Of a DNA stretch of 64,000 nt, positions 24,815-32,690 are shown piece after piece. The notes under the pieces are model-generated. The model did not search any database. It was given only the letters and a program-made list of their open reading frames with translations, and was not told where the DNA came from. A program made the translations under genes and the position numbers. The DNA is from Streptomyces taklimakanensis (GTDB lineage Bacteria; Actinomycetota; Actinomycetes; Streptomycetales; Streptomycetaceae), in assembly GCF_009709575.1 (NCBI RefSeq), contig NZ_WIXO01000001.1, positions 4,900,001 through 4,964,000 of the forward strand, in the 5' to 3' direction. How positions within the stretch are numbered: position 1 is the stretch's first letter; every line of letters begins with the position of its first letter.

Positions 24815-27800
24815 TCGACCGCAAGGCACTGTTGGACGACCTGAAGCGGCAGGTCAAGGCGGTCGAGGCCGACCTGGGCAAGCAGGTGAAGGGATTATCC
24901 GAGGTCGAGGTCCGGCTGCGGACCGAGTACGACCGGGCCCGCAAGCTCGGGCGCACGGCGGCGACCTGGAACTCGTGGCTGGACGAGCGGGTCACGCAGG
25001 TCGCGGTGGCGTGGGTGCTGGGTACGGTCTTCGTGCGGTTCTGCGAGGACAACCGGCTGATCCCCGAGCCCTACCTGACCGGGCCGGACGGTGACCGGCG
25101 CGAGCTGGCGGAGGCGCGGTACGACGCCTACGTGGAGTCGGACGAGGACCCGACCTACCGCGGCTGGCTGGAGAAGGCCTTCGACGAGTTGGGCCAGGGC
25201 CAGGCGGGCCGGCTCCTCTTCGACAAACGGCACAACCCGCTCTACCAGATCCCGCTCTCGCACGACGGTGCGCGCGAGCTGGTCGAGTTCTGGCGGCAGA
25301 GGGATGAGGCGGGCGTCCTCGTCCACGACTTCACCGACCCGCTGAACGAGGACGGCACCGAGGGCTGGGACACCCGGTTCCTGGGCGACCTGTACCAGGA
25401 CCTGAGCGAATCCGCCCGGAAGACGTACGCGCTGCTCCAGACACCGGAGTTCGTGGAGGAGTTCATCCTCGACCGCACGATGAACCCGGCGGTGCGGGAG
25501 TTCGGGTACGAGGAACTGAAGATGATCGACCCCACGTGCGGGTCGGGGCACTTCGTGCTGGGGGCGTTCCGGCGGCTGGTGCGGCTGTGGGCCGAGGGCC
25601 ATCCGGGCAAGGACGTGCACGAGCGGGTGCGGGCCGCGCTGGACTCGGTGCACGGAGTGGACATCAACCCGTTTGCGGTGGCCATTGCCCGGTTCCGGCT
25701 GCTGGTTGCGGCTATGGCGGCGAGTGACCTTCGCACGCTGGCGGAGGCGGCGAAGTACGAGTGGCCGATGCATTTGGCGATCGGTGATTCACTAATTAAG
25801 TCCCGCCAGATGGGCCTTTTTGACGGCCTAGATGGCCAGGATGCCGATGAGTTGGCTACCTTCGCATACGCCACCGAGGACATGCAAGAGCATCCTGGTA
25901 TCCTGCAGCAGGGGCGGTATCACGTGGTCGTGGGCAATCCGCCATACATCACGGTGAAAGATAAGCAGCTTAATTCATTGTACAAGGGTTTGTACAATGC
26001 GTGCGCTATGCAATATGCGCTGTCGGTGCCATTTGCTCAACGGTTCTTCGAGTTGGCTAAGAGCGGTGATGCTGATGGCAACGGCTACGGTATGGTCGGG
26101 CAGATCACTGCAAATTCGTTCATGAAGCGGGAGTTCGGTACCAAGCTCATCGAAAACTATTTCGCTCACGAGATTGAGCTCACCGAGGTAATTGACACGT
26201 CTGGTGCCTACATTCCCGGTCACGGTACACCGACGGTCATCCTGATTGGCAAGCGTCGTGCTGGAAGTGGTCGATCGACGGCGATTCGTACGGTTCGCAG
26301 TGTGCAGGGCGAGCCCTCTGCGCCGAAGGATGCCGAAAAGGGATTGGTCTGGCAGGCGATCATTGAACAGATTGACAAGCCTGGCTCTGTGAGTCAGTGG
26401 GTATCTGTGGATGATCTCGATCGAATGCAATACTTCGCGCGCCAGCCCTGGGTTCTAACTGACGGCGGCCTGGAGTTGAACGCTAAAATCGAGGACGCGC
26501 AAGTAACCAAACTTTCGTCTGAGGCAGAAAGCATTGGGTTCTGTGCTGTAACCCGAGAAGACGATGCCTACATGATTGGAGAGGCCGCCGCACGGCGATT
26601 GGGCGTCCCTACCAGGCACATTCGACCGTTCTATGGGGGTGCGTCCGTCAGGGAATGGGGTGTCCAAGATGGCATCGGCACTTTGTTTCCCTATGAAGAC
26701 GCGACGCAAACTGCGCAGATCGATAATGCGACTGAGCGTATCCTCTGGCGCAACCGCGTGCTTCTTCGTCGGCGTAAGGCTCTTTCTGGTACGCAAGAAG
26801 AGCAAGGGCTGACATGGTTCGAATTCTCTAGCTTTAATCGTAGGCGTTATTGGTCGCCCTTCTTGATCGCCTTCTCCTTCGTTGCCACGCACAACCAGTT
26901 TACTTTGCGTCGCGATCTAAGCGGTTTCATTCGAACTGCGCCGGTGATCAAGCTGCGGGAGGGTGCGAGTGAGGAGGAGCACCTGCGGTTGCTCGGGCTG
27001 CTCAACAGTTCCACGGCTGGGTTCTGGCTTCGGCAGGTCAGTCATGACAAGGGGCGCCCCGGCGCGGATGTGGCGGGCGCCGACGAACCGTGGGAGCACC
27101 GTTTCGAGTTCACCGGAACCAAGCTCGAAGAATTCCCGATCCCGGTCGAATTCCCTGCAGAGCTCGGCGCCTCACTGGATGGCCTTGCCCAAAAACTTGC
27201 CTCTACTGCTCCTTCCGCCATCGTGTCCGTTGCTGTACCCACTGTGGCTGCCTTGCGCGCTGGGCGCGAGAAGTGGGAATCCACCCGAGCACGGATGATC
27301 GCGTTGCAGGAGGAGCTGGACTGGCAGGTCTATGCCCTCTACGGACTCTTGGACGAGGAGATCACAGCACCCGTCGAGGAGATCCCGGAGATCGCTCCCG
27401 CTGAGCGTGCCTTCGCGATCGTGCTGGCACGCAAAATCGAACGCGGCGAGGTCACCACAACCTGGTTCGAGCACTACAATCACCGGTTCACCCCTGTCAC
27501 CGAGATCCCCGCTCACTGGCCCGCCCCCTACCGGGAGGTCGTCCAGAAGCGCATCGACGCCATCGAGTCGAACCGTGCCATCGGTATGATCGAGCGTCCC
27601 GAGTACAAGCGCCGCTGGGCCACCGAGGGGTGGGACGCACTCCAGGAGAAGGCCCTCCGCTCCTGGCTGCTCGACCGGATGGAGAAGCGCGAGCTCTGGT
27701 TCGACGAGAACGGCCAGCCCACCATCCTCACCCTGGCCCGCCTCACCGACGCCCTCTCCCGTGACGAGGACTTCGTCTCCGTCGCCAAGCTCTACGCGCC

Positions 27801-28413
27801 CCGTAAGGACCTGCCCAAGGTCGTCGCCGAGCTGATCACCGAGGAGCACGTGCCGTTCCTCGCCGCCCTGCGCTACAAGCCCTCCGGCCTGAAGAAGCGC
27901 GCCGACTGGGAGCACGTGTGGGACCTCCAGCGCAAGGAGGACGCCGAGCCCGACGAACAGACGAAGCGGAAGATCCGGGACTCCATACCCGTGCCGCCGA
28001 AGTACACCTCGGCCGACTTCCTCCGCCCCTCCTACTGGCGGGCACGCGGCAAGCTGGACGTGCCCAAGGAGCGGTTCATCTCCTACGGGCAGACCAACGC
28101 CGCCACTCCGGACCTCTACGGCTGGGCCGGCTGGGACCACCGCGAGCAGGCCCAAGCGCTGGCGACGTACTTCACCAACACCGCGCTGTCCACCGAGGAA
28201 ATCACCCCGTTCCTCGCCGGCCTGCTGGAACTCCAGCCGTGGTTGTACCAGTGGCACAACGAGTTCGACATGCTCTACAGCGGCTCCCCGGCGGACTTCT
28301 TCGCCGGCTATCGCCAGCAGATGCAGGGCGAGCACGGACTCACCGACGACGACCTCCGCGCCTGGCGGCCCCCGGCCGCGACCCGGGGACGCCGTGCAAC
28401 AGCGAAGCAGTAG
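24811..28413 (+). CDS. pglX: PglX, BREX type 2 adenine-specific DNA methyltransferase
   Basis: A 1200-aa N6-adenine methyltransferase. The SAM motif DPTCGSGH starts at 240 and the catalytic NPPY is at 376-379. A long target-recognition region lies around 480-830, and a C-terminal helical part contains FEHYNHRFTPVTEIPAHWP. In known type 2 BREX systems PglX marks host (or progeny phage) DNA and is essential for resistance. Codon use changes sharply from about 25680 to 27300: bases 25921-25980 are only 48% G+C, against strongly G/C-ending codons either side. No long G-tract suited to phase variation is seen. The gene is intact, and its last 74 bases overlap the convergent ATPase gene. Confidence 0.94.
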   Translation: MIDRKALLDDLKRQVKAVEADLGKQVKGLSEVEVRLRTEYDRARKLGRTAATWNSWLDERVTQVAVAWVLGTVFVRFCEDNRLIPEPYLTGPDGDRRELAEARYDAYVESDEDPTYRGWLEKAFDELGQGQAGRLLFDKRHNPLYQIPLSHDGARELVEFWRQRDEAGVLVHDFTDPLNEDGTEGWDTRFLGDLYQDLSESARKTYALLQTPEFVEEFILDRTMNPAVREFGYEELKMIDPTCGSGHFVLGAFRRLVRLWAEGHPGKDVHERVRAALDSVHGVDINPFAVAIARFRLLVAAMAASDLRTLAEAAKYEWPMHLAIGDSLIKSRQMGLFDGLDGQDADELATFAYATEDMQEHPGILQQGRYHVVVGNPPYITVKDKQLNSLYKGLYNACAMQYALSVPFAQRFFELAKSGDADGNGYGMVGQITANSFMKREFGTKLIENYFAHEIELTEVIDTSGAYIPGHGTPTVILIGKRRAGSGRSTAIRTVRSVQGEPSAPKDAEKGLVWQAIIEQIDKPGSVSQWVSVDDLDRMQYFARQPWVLTDGGLELNAKIEDAQVTKLSSEAESIGFCAVTREDDAYMIGEAAARRLGVPTRHIRPFYGGASVREWGVQDGIGTLFPYEDATQTAQIDNATERILWRNRVLLRRRKALSGTQEEQGLTWFEFSSFNRRRYWSPFLIAFSFVATHNQFTLRRDLSGFIRTAPVIKLREGASEEEHLRLLGLLNSSTAGFWLRQVSHDKGRPGADVAGADEPWEHRFEFTGTKLEEFPIPVEFPAELGASLDGLAQKLASTAPSAIVSVAVPTVAALRAGREKWESTRARMIALQEELDWQVYALYGLLDEEITAPVEEIPEIAPAERAFAIVLARKIERGEVTTTWFEHYNHRFTPVTEIPAHWPAPYREVVQKRIDAIESNRAIGMIERPEYKRRWATEGWDALQEKALRSWLLDRMEKRELWFDENGQPTILTLARLTDALSRDEDFVSVAKLYAPRKDLPKVVAELITEEHVPFLAALRYKPSGLKKRADWEHVWDLQRKEDAEPDEQTKRKIRDSIPVPPKYTSADFLRPSYWRARGKLDVPKERFISYGQTNAATPDLYGWAGWDHREQAQALATYFTNTALSTEEITPFLAGLLELQPWLYQWHNEFDMLYSGSPADFFAGYRQQMQGEHGLTDDDLRAWRPPAATRGRRATAKQ

Positions 28414-28930
28414 CCAGGAGTAGATCGATATCCGTCGGTTCAGGGGCCACCCGGTGCGTAAGCGGGTGGCCTTGGGGCGGCGCGTGCAACTCGGCCCACA
28501 CGGTCTTGCCCGGGGCGGTCCGGCGGGGGCTGACGCCCCAGTTGTCCGCGAGGGTGGCGACCAGAAGCATGCCCCGGCCGGACTCGGAAAGCGAGTCGAT
28601 GGCCGGGGGGTTGGTCGGAGGCTGTTTCTCGGCGCGGGTGTCGGTCACCTCGATGCGGAAGGTGCCCTCGGCCAGGGTGAGCCGGACGTGGAAGTCCCGG
28701 CCGGGGACGTGGCCGTGACGTACGGCATTAGCGGCGAGTTCCGCCGTGATGAGGGTGAGCGTCTCGTTGACCTGGGTCGTGTAGTCGTGGCCCCAGTCGT
28801 TCAAGCGGTGCGAGACGAGCCGGCGGGCGAGGCGGGCGCCGCGCGACGTTGACGTGAAGCGCATGGTGAACTCGCGTTCGGGTGCGGGACGCTGCGGGAT
28901 ATGCCCGTTCGGGGGAGTCGCTGGATTCAC
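28340..28930 (-). CDS. RsbW-like ATP-binding protein (intact module)
   Basis: This 196-aa GHKL ATPase shows N-box TAELAANAVRHG, EVTDTRAE and G-box SESGRGMLLVA. The C-terminal 40 residues are an extension encoded over the 3' end of pglX in the antisense strand, a 74-base convergent overlap. It is divergent from the XRE/DUF5753 gene. The start is GTG 28930; a later ATG at about 28864 (MRFTSTSRGARLA) is an alternative giving a more typical N-terminus. Confidence 0.85.
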   Translation of the reverse strand: MNPATPPNGHIPQRPAPEREFTMRFTSTSRGARLARRLVSHRLNDWGHDYTTQVNETLTLITAELAANAVRHGHVPGRDFHVRLTLAEGTFRIEVTDTRAEKQPPTNPPAIDSLSESGRGMLLVATLADNWGVSPRRTAPGKTVWAELHAPPQGHPLTHRVAPEPTDIDLLLATASLLHGVPGSRPGAARRGGRRR

Positions 28931-29091
28931 AGGGCCAACGGTGTCGGACTCTGCGTAGCGTTGACCAGGAGTGATGCGCTGACGGGCAGGAGCTGTACAC
29001 GCTGTCGGTGCGCTTGTACATGGTGGTGGGCGTGACCGATCCCCGGGCCCCGAGTTGGCCGACTGGGCGGTTGTACGAGAGGAGCTGCGGC

Positions 29092-29922
29092 GTGGACGAC
29101 GAGGTTCAGCAGCCGGAGTACGAGGTCGGGAGGGGCATGCTGTGCGTGTTCGGGCGGCAGTTGAAGTTGTTCCGGGAGCGGGCGGGCCTGGACCGCGCGA
29201 GGCTCGGGTCGCTGACCGGGTACTCGGCCTCGACGATCGCGTCGTTCGAGCAGGCGAGACGCATTCCGCCGCCGAAGTTCATCGACCAGGCGGATGAAGT
29301 GCTGCAAGCAGGTGGAGTGTTGAGCGCGAGCAAGGAGGAGGTGGCTCGGGCTCAGTATCCGGCGTTCTTCCGGGACGCGGCCAAGTTGGAGGCCGAGGCC
29401 GGCGAGCTATTCGTGTACGACACCCACGTGGTGAACGGCCTGTTGCAGACAGAGGAGTACACGCGGGCTCTGCTGGAGATGCGGCGTCCGCTGCTCGACG
29501 AGGCGACTATCGAACAGCGCGTTGCGGCGCGGCTCGCACGACAGGAAATCTTCGACAGGTGGCCCGCCCCGTTGCTGAGCTTCGTCATGGAGGAGCCGGT
29601 TGTACGGCGACCGCTCGGCGGTGAGCAGGTGTGGCGTGGACAGCTTGAGCAACTGCTGCTGCTCGGACAGAAGCGGAACGTCGAGCTTCAGATGATGCCG
29701 CTTGACCGTCAGGACAATGCTGGTGTGGACGGCGCGTTTACCTTGCTGGTTCCAAGGCAGGGGCAACAGGTCGGTTACATGGAGGCGCAAGGACGGAGCA
29801 CACTGGTCACGGAGCGAGATGCGGTCAATGCGCTGTCCGCGCGTTATGGGATTATCCGAGCGCAGGCTCTCACCCCGAGTGAGTCCCTGGCCTTCATCGA
29901 GAAGCTGTTGGGAGAGAGATGA
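29092..29922 (+). CDS. XRE/DUF5753 (Scr1-type) transcriptional regulator
   Basis: A 276-aa regulator. The HTH (residues 15-70: LKLFRERAGLDRARLGSLTG, SASTIASFEQARRIPPP) is followed by the DUF5753 domain (about 95-275: VYDTHVVNGLLQTEEYTRAL, SFVMEEPVVRRPLGG, IIRAQALTPSESLAFIEKLL). Such proteins control the downstream DUF397 gene and are described as antitoxin-like regulators. GTG 29092 follows GAGGAG by six bases. The stop overlaps the DUF397 start (ATGA). This complete copy is the reference for the two broken copies in the window. Confidence 0.9.
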   Translation: MDDEVQQPEYEVGRGMLCVFGRQLKLFRERAGLDRARLGSLTGYSASTIASFEQARRIPPPKFIDQADEVLQAGGVLSASKEEVARAQYPAFFRDAAKLEAEAGELFVYDTHVVNGLLQTEEYTRALLEMRRPLLDEATIEQRVAARLARQEIFDRWPAPLLSFVMEEPVVRRPLGGEQVWRGQLEQLLLLGQKRNVELQMMPLDRQDNAGVDGAFTLLVPRQGQQVGYMEAQGRSTLVTERDAVNALSARYGIIRAQALTPSESLAFIEKLLGER

Positions 29923-30122
29923 ACGCTGAAGCAAAGCGCGGTCCCGCGCCTGCGCTTGTCTGGGTCAAGAGCAGCTACAGCGGCGCTGAGGGCGGTCAGT
30001 GTGTCGAGGTCGCCGTCTGCCCTGGCAAAGTTCACGTCCGTGATTCGAAGGACATAGCCCGTGCCGCACTGGCCGTGGAACCCGCGGCGTGGGTCGCCTT
30101 TTTGGAGTTCGCGGCACGCTGA
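29919..30122 (+). CDS. DUF397 protein
   Basis: A 67-aa protein with the DUF397 pattern WVKSSYSGAEGGQCVEVAV, VHVRDSKDIARAALAVEP and AAWVAFLEFAAR. It is translationally coupled to the XRE/DUF5753 gene. Known pairs act in developmental control and toxin-antitoxin-like circuits. Why this pair sits between pglX and pglY is unknown. Confidence 0.88.
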   Translation: MNAEAKRGPAPALVWVKSSYSGAEGGQCVEVAVCPGKVHVRDSKDIARAALAVEPAAWVAFLEFAAR

Positions 30123-30139
30123 CGGAGATGGCGCCGATA

Positions 30140-30180
30140 GCAGGGCCCTCCGGCGGGCGTGTGCTTGCCGAGGGCCCTGC
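30140..30180 (+). terminator. Terminator hairpin after DUF397
   Basis: An 11-bp perfect outer stem (GCAGGGCCCTC paired with GAGGGCCCTGC) is extended inward by GGC/GCC across a bulge, 18 bases after the DUF397 stop. The following 250 bases up to 30432 hold no gene I can recognise. Confidence 0.65.
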
Positions 30181-30432
30181 GCATGTCCGCTCCCGCAACA
30201 CCTTCAGCGGCCCCGGCGCCCTGCTCGCCGGGTGCCCGCGTCGGCGTGGGCCGCCACACCGACCAACGTCCTCCCACAGCCGCTCGCTTCCCGACGACGG
30301 GGGCGCCTCAACGGGTGGCGACCGGCAGCGTGGTGGACCCGGCCCGCACGCCACCGGCCCGCACCCGACGAGGCGTCACCGCAGTTGGTTCGGTCCGGCC
30401 CATGGAAAGCGGGGCTGTTGTAGGTTCCTGCC

Positions 30433-31308
30433 ATGAAACAGGGCAAAGACATCGAGAATCCCGAGTCGCGCTTCTTCGCAGTGCTGGTGGCGGCGGCCAA
30501 GCTCCCCGGTGTGCGTATCCAGCGGGAGGCGTACCTCCGCACGGCGCTGGCGCGCCACTGTACCGAGGACGAGATCCGCCGGGCGATCGAAGAGACCCCC
30601 GCGGCGGCGGGTATCGCCGTCGACGTTCTGGAGAAAGCGGCCAACGACTCCATCCGCTACGAGACGGCCAAGGTCAGCGCCCTCTCCGCCGCCGCCGGGA
30701 TACCCGGCATCCTCGCCCTTCCCGCCACGGTGCCCGCCGACACGGCCCAGTACGTCGGCCACATGCTGCGTATCGCGCAGAAGCTCGCCTATCTCTACAG
30801 CTGGCCCGATCTGTTCTCCGACGAGGGCGATGGCGTCGATGACGCGACCAAGGGGGTGCTCACTCTGTTCTTCGGCGTGATGTTCGGCACCAAATCGGCG
30901 AACGTTGGGGTGGGGAAAGTCGCGGGGCTGATGGCGGAGCAGGTCGCCAAGAAGCTACCTCAGAAGGCACTCACCCATGGGGTCGTCTACCCCCTGGTGA
31001 AAAGGGTCGCGGGTTATCTCGGTGTCAGGATGACGACACAGTCCTTCGCGACGACCGTCTCGAAGGCCATCCCTCTCGTAGGGGCTGCCGTTTCCGGCGG
31101 GCTCACCTTCGCGACCTACCTTCCGATGGCCAAGAGGCTCAAGAAGCACCTCGCCGGCCTGCCACTGGCGGAACCGTCACGCCGAGTGACGGAGGGAGAC
31201 GTCATGGACGGCGAAGTCGTGGAAGAGCACGAGACCTTCGCCGCAGCACACGCTGAGCAGCACGGCGCGGACACCACTGCCCCCAGGCTGGAGGGTCCCA
31301 GGTCCTGA
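30433..31308 (+). CDS. EcsC-like protein, function unknown
   Basis: A 291-aa helical protein. Residues 75-125 (VSALSAAAGIPGILALPATV, AQYVGHMLRIAQKLAYLYSW) and 200-240 (KAIPLVGAAVSGGLTFATYL, then PMAKRLKKHLAGL) resemble the EcsC family, whose members associate with membranes and often sit near defence or transport genes. The last 45 residues are acidic and probably disordered. The ATG has no clear ribosome binding site but lies six bases after a TAGGTT -10-like hexamer, so the transcript may be leaderless. It is a passenger in the Pgl region; a role in defence is only inferred. Confidence 0.6.
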   Translation: MKQGKDIENPESRFFAVLVAAAKLPGVRIQREAYLRTALARHCTEDEIRRAIEETPAAAGIAVDVLEKAANDSIRYETAKVSALSAAAGIPGILALPATVPADTAQYVGHMLRIAQKLAYLYSWPDLFSDEGDGVDDATKGVLTLFFGVMFGTKSANVGVGKVAGLMAEQVAKKLPQKALTHGVVYPLVKRVAGYLGVRMTTQSFATTVSKAIPLVGAAVSGGLTFATYLPMAKRLKKHLAGLPLAEPSRRVTEGDVMDGEVVEEHETFAAAHAEQHGADTTAPRLEGPRS

Positions 31309-31548
31309 CGCCGCGCGTACCCTCCTGGCGGCTCAAGGGAGCGGCCTTCCGCCTTCGACGGAGGCGCGGGCCGGGTCCGCCGGCGCTACAAGCACCATGC
31401 CCCGTTCGTCGAGCGCCGTCGTGACGGCCCGTGCCTGCGCTCGGCGGACTTCCTGAAGTCGATCGGTTTCGACATCGACGAGGAGCTGTGGGCGATCGAC
31501 GGCACGGACTGCTCACCGTGTGACAACAAGGTCCCCGACAGTCACTGA
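31309..31548 (+). other. Possible coding remnant downstream of the EcsC-like gene
   Basis: The frame of the preceding gene stays open after its stop for 79 codons, with G/C-biased third positions, including ADFLKSIGFDIDEELWAID and ending at TGA 31546. There is no start codon with a ribosome binding site near the apparent protein-like segment. It may be the tail of a lost gene that once followed the EcsC-like gene. I do not recognise it. Confidence 0.3.
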
Positions 31549-31621
31549 ACGGCCCCACCCTGGCCCCTGTCGTCAGTGCCCTGGGAGGACAGGGGGCCGG
31601 CCCCCGCGAAGAGGAATCGCC

Positions 31622-32278
31622 TTGCCCGCACAACACGACATCGCCGCCGAGACGGAGCTGTGGGACACGTTCGCCGCTTCCGCCTTCAGGGAGGACACGG
31701 AGCCGAGCTTCTGCTGGACCCAGTACGCCGGTCACGGACCCGGCCCGGAGCTGCTGGGCGACCCGCGCCGCGTGCTGGAGATCGGCTGCGGCACAGGCCG
31801 CGCCCTCGCCCACCTCGCCGAGCGCGGCGTCGCCGCTCGGGGTGTCGACCTGTCTCCCGTCATGGTGGAAAAGAGCACGGCCAAGTGGCACGGCACCGGC
31901 GCGGAGTTCGTGTGCTCCGAGGTGCTGGAGTACCTGAGCGAGCACGAGGAGGTGTACGACGCGATCTACTCGATCTTCGGAGCCGCCTGGTTCACCGACC
32001 CGGGCCGTCTCTTCCCCCTGGTCCGCCGGAGGCTCCGGCCCAGTGGCGTCTTCGTGTTCTCGCAGCCGCCGGCCATCCCCGGCGCGTACGGGCCGCAGGG
32101 CATGTACAAGGGAGGCTTCGCCGGAAAGGCGATGTTCACCTACCGCTACAGCTACCGGCCGGCCGTCTGGGAGCGCCTGCTCACCCGAGCCGGGTTCGTC
32201 ACGGCCGACGCACGGGTGCTCGACGCACCTCACCCGGGGCACATCGGGACGCTCCTCGTGCGCGCGGTCGCTCCGTGA
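31622..32278 (+). CDS. Class I SAM-dependent methyltransferase
   Basis: A 218-aa enzyme with the Rossmann methyltransferase core: motif I VLEIGCGTGRALAHLAERG, the acidic residue of motif II in ARGVDLSPVMVEKS, and a later YDAIYSIFGAAWF. It has no NPPY/PC motif, so it is more like a small-molecule methyltransferase than a DNA methylase. TTG 31622 is chosen for GAGGAA seven bases upstream. It lies between the EcsC-like gene and pglY on the same strand. Its connection to the Pgl system is unproven. Confidence 0.78.
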   Translation: MPAQHDIAAETELWDTFAASAFREDTEPSFCWTQYAGHGPGPELLGDPRRVLEIGCGTGRALAHLAERGVAARGVDLSPVMVEKSTAKWHGTGAEFVCSEVLEYLSEHEEVYDAIYSIFGAAWFTDPGRLFPLVRRRLRPSGVFVFSQPPAIPGAYGPQGMYKGGFAGKAMFTYRYSYRPAVWERLLTRAGFVTADARVLDAPHPGHIGTLLVRAVAP

Positions 32279-32690
32279 CGGGCCCGCCCGCCCTGCCCTG
32301 GCAGCTGACCCTCGACGCGTTCGAAGGCGCGGTGCACGGAGGGCCGGTGGGCGAAAATACGTACGGCATAGGGGTGTTGGGAGTACCGATGTAGGGTGCT
32401 GTGCGCAGGCCGTACGGGTGACGTTCGGTACGAGGGGGACGAGGACTGCAGACGCCGCGAACCCGTTTGACCCGAACCGGCCGATGCCGTGAGCGTCGTT
32501 CCCGTCCGGTCGCCGCACGACCGGATCCGTTCTCGCCACCGGCGAGGACGGCCGGCCCACCGCACCGGCCATCCCTACCTCCGAGCCCCGTCCCACCCCC
32601 GGACCGGCTTCGGGTCCGGGGGGCGGATCCGGCACGACACCGTGTACGAGCAGCAGCACCGACCACCGTCAGGGAGAGCGAGAACCTGCA
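32279..32690. other. Upstream region of pglY
   Basis: These 412 bases precede pglY and contain no convincing gene. The most AT-rich patch (about 32350-32400, around AAAATACGTACGGCATAGG) is the best place for a promoter, which would leave a leader of about 300 bases. The GGGAGAG at 32670-32676 serves pglY. Confidence 0.35.

Noticed and set aside
24811..28413. Phase-variable tract in pglX
   Set aside because: Phase variation of pgl is known in S. coelicolor, so I looked for long homopolymer or short tandem repeats in pglX. The longest G runs are about five bases.
31622..32278. The small methyltransferase as a BREX DNA methylase
   Set aside because: It lacks the catalytic NPPY or PC motif and is far shorter than DNA methylases. 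PglX already fills that role.
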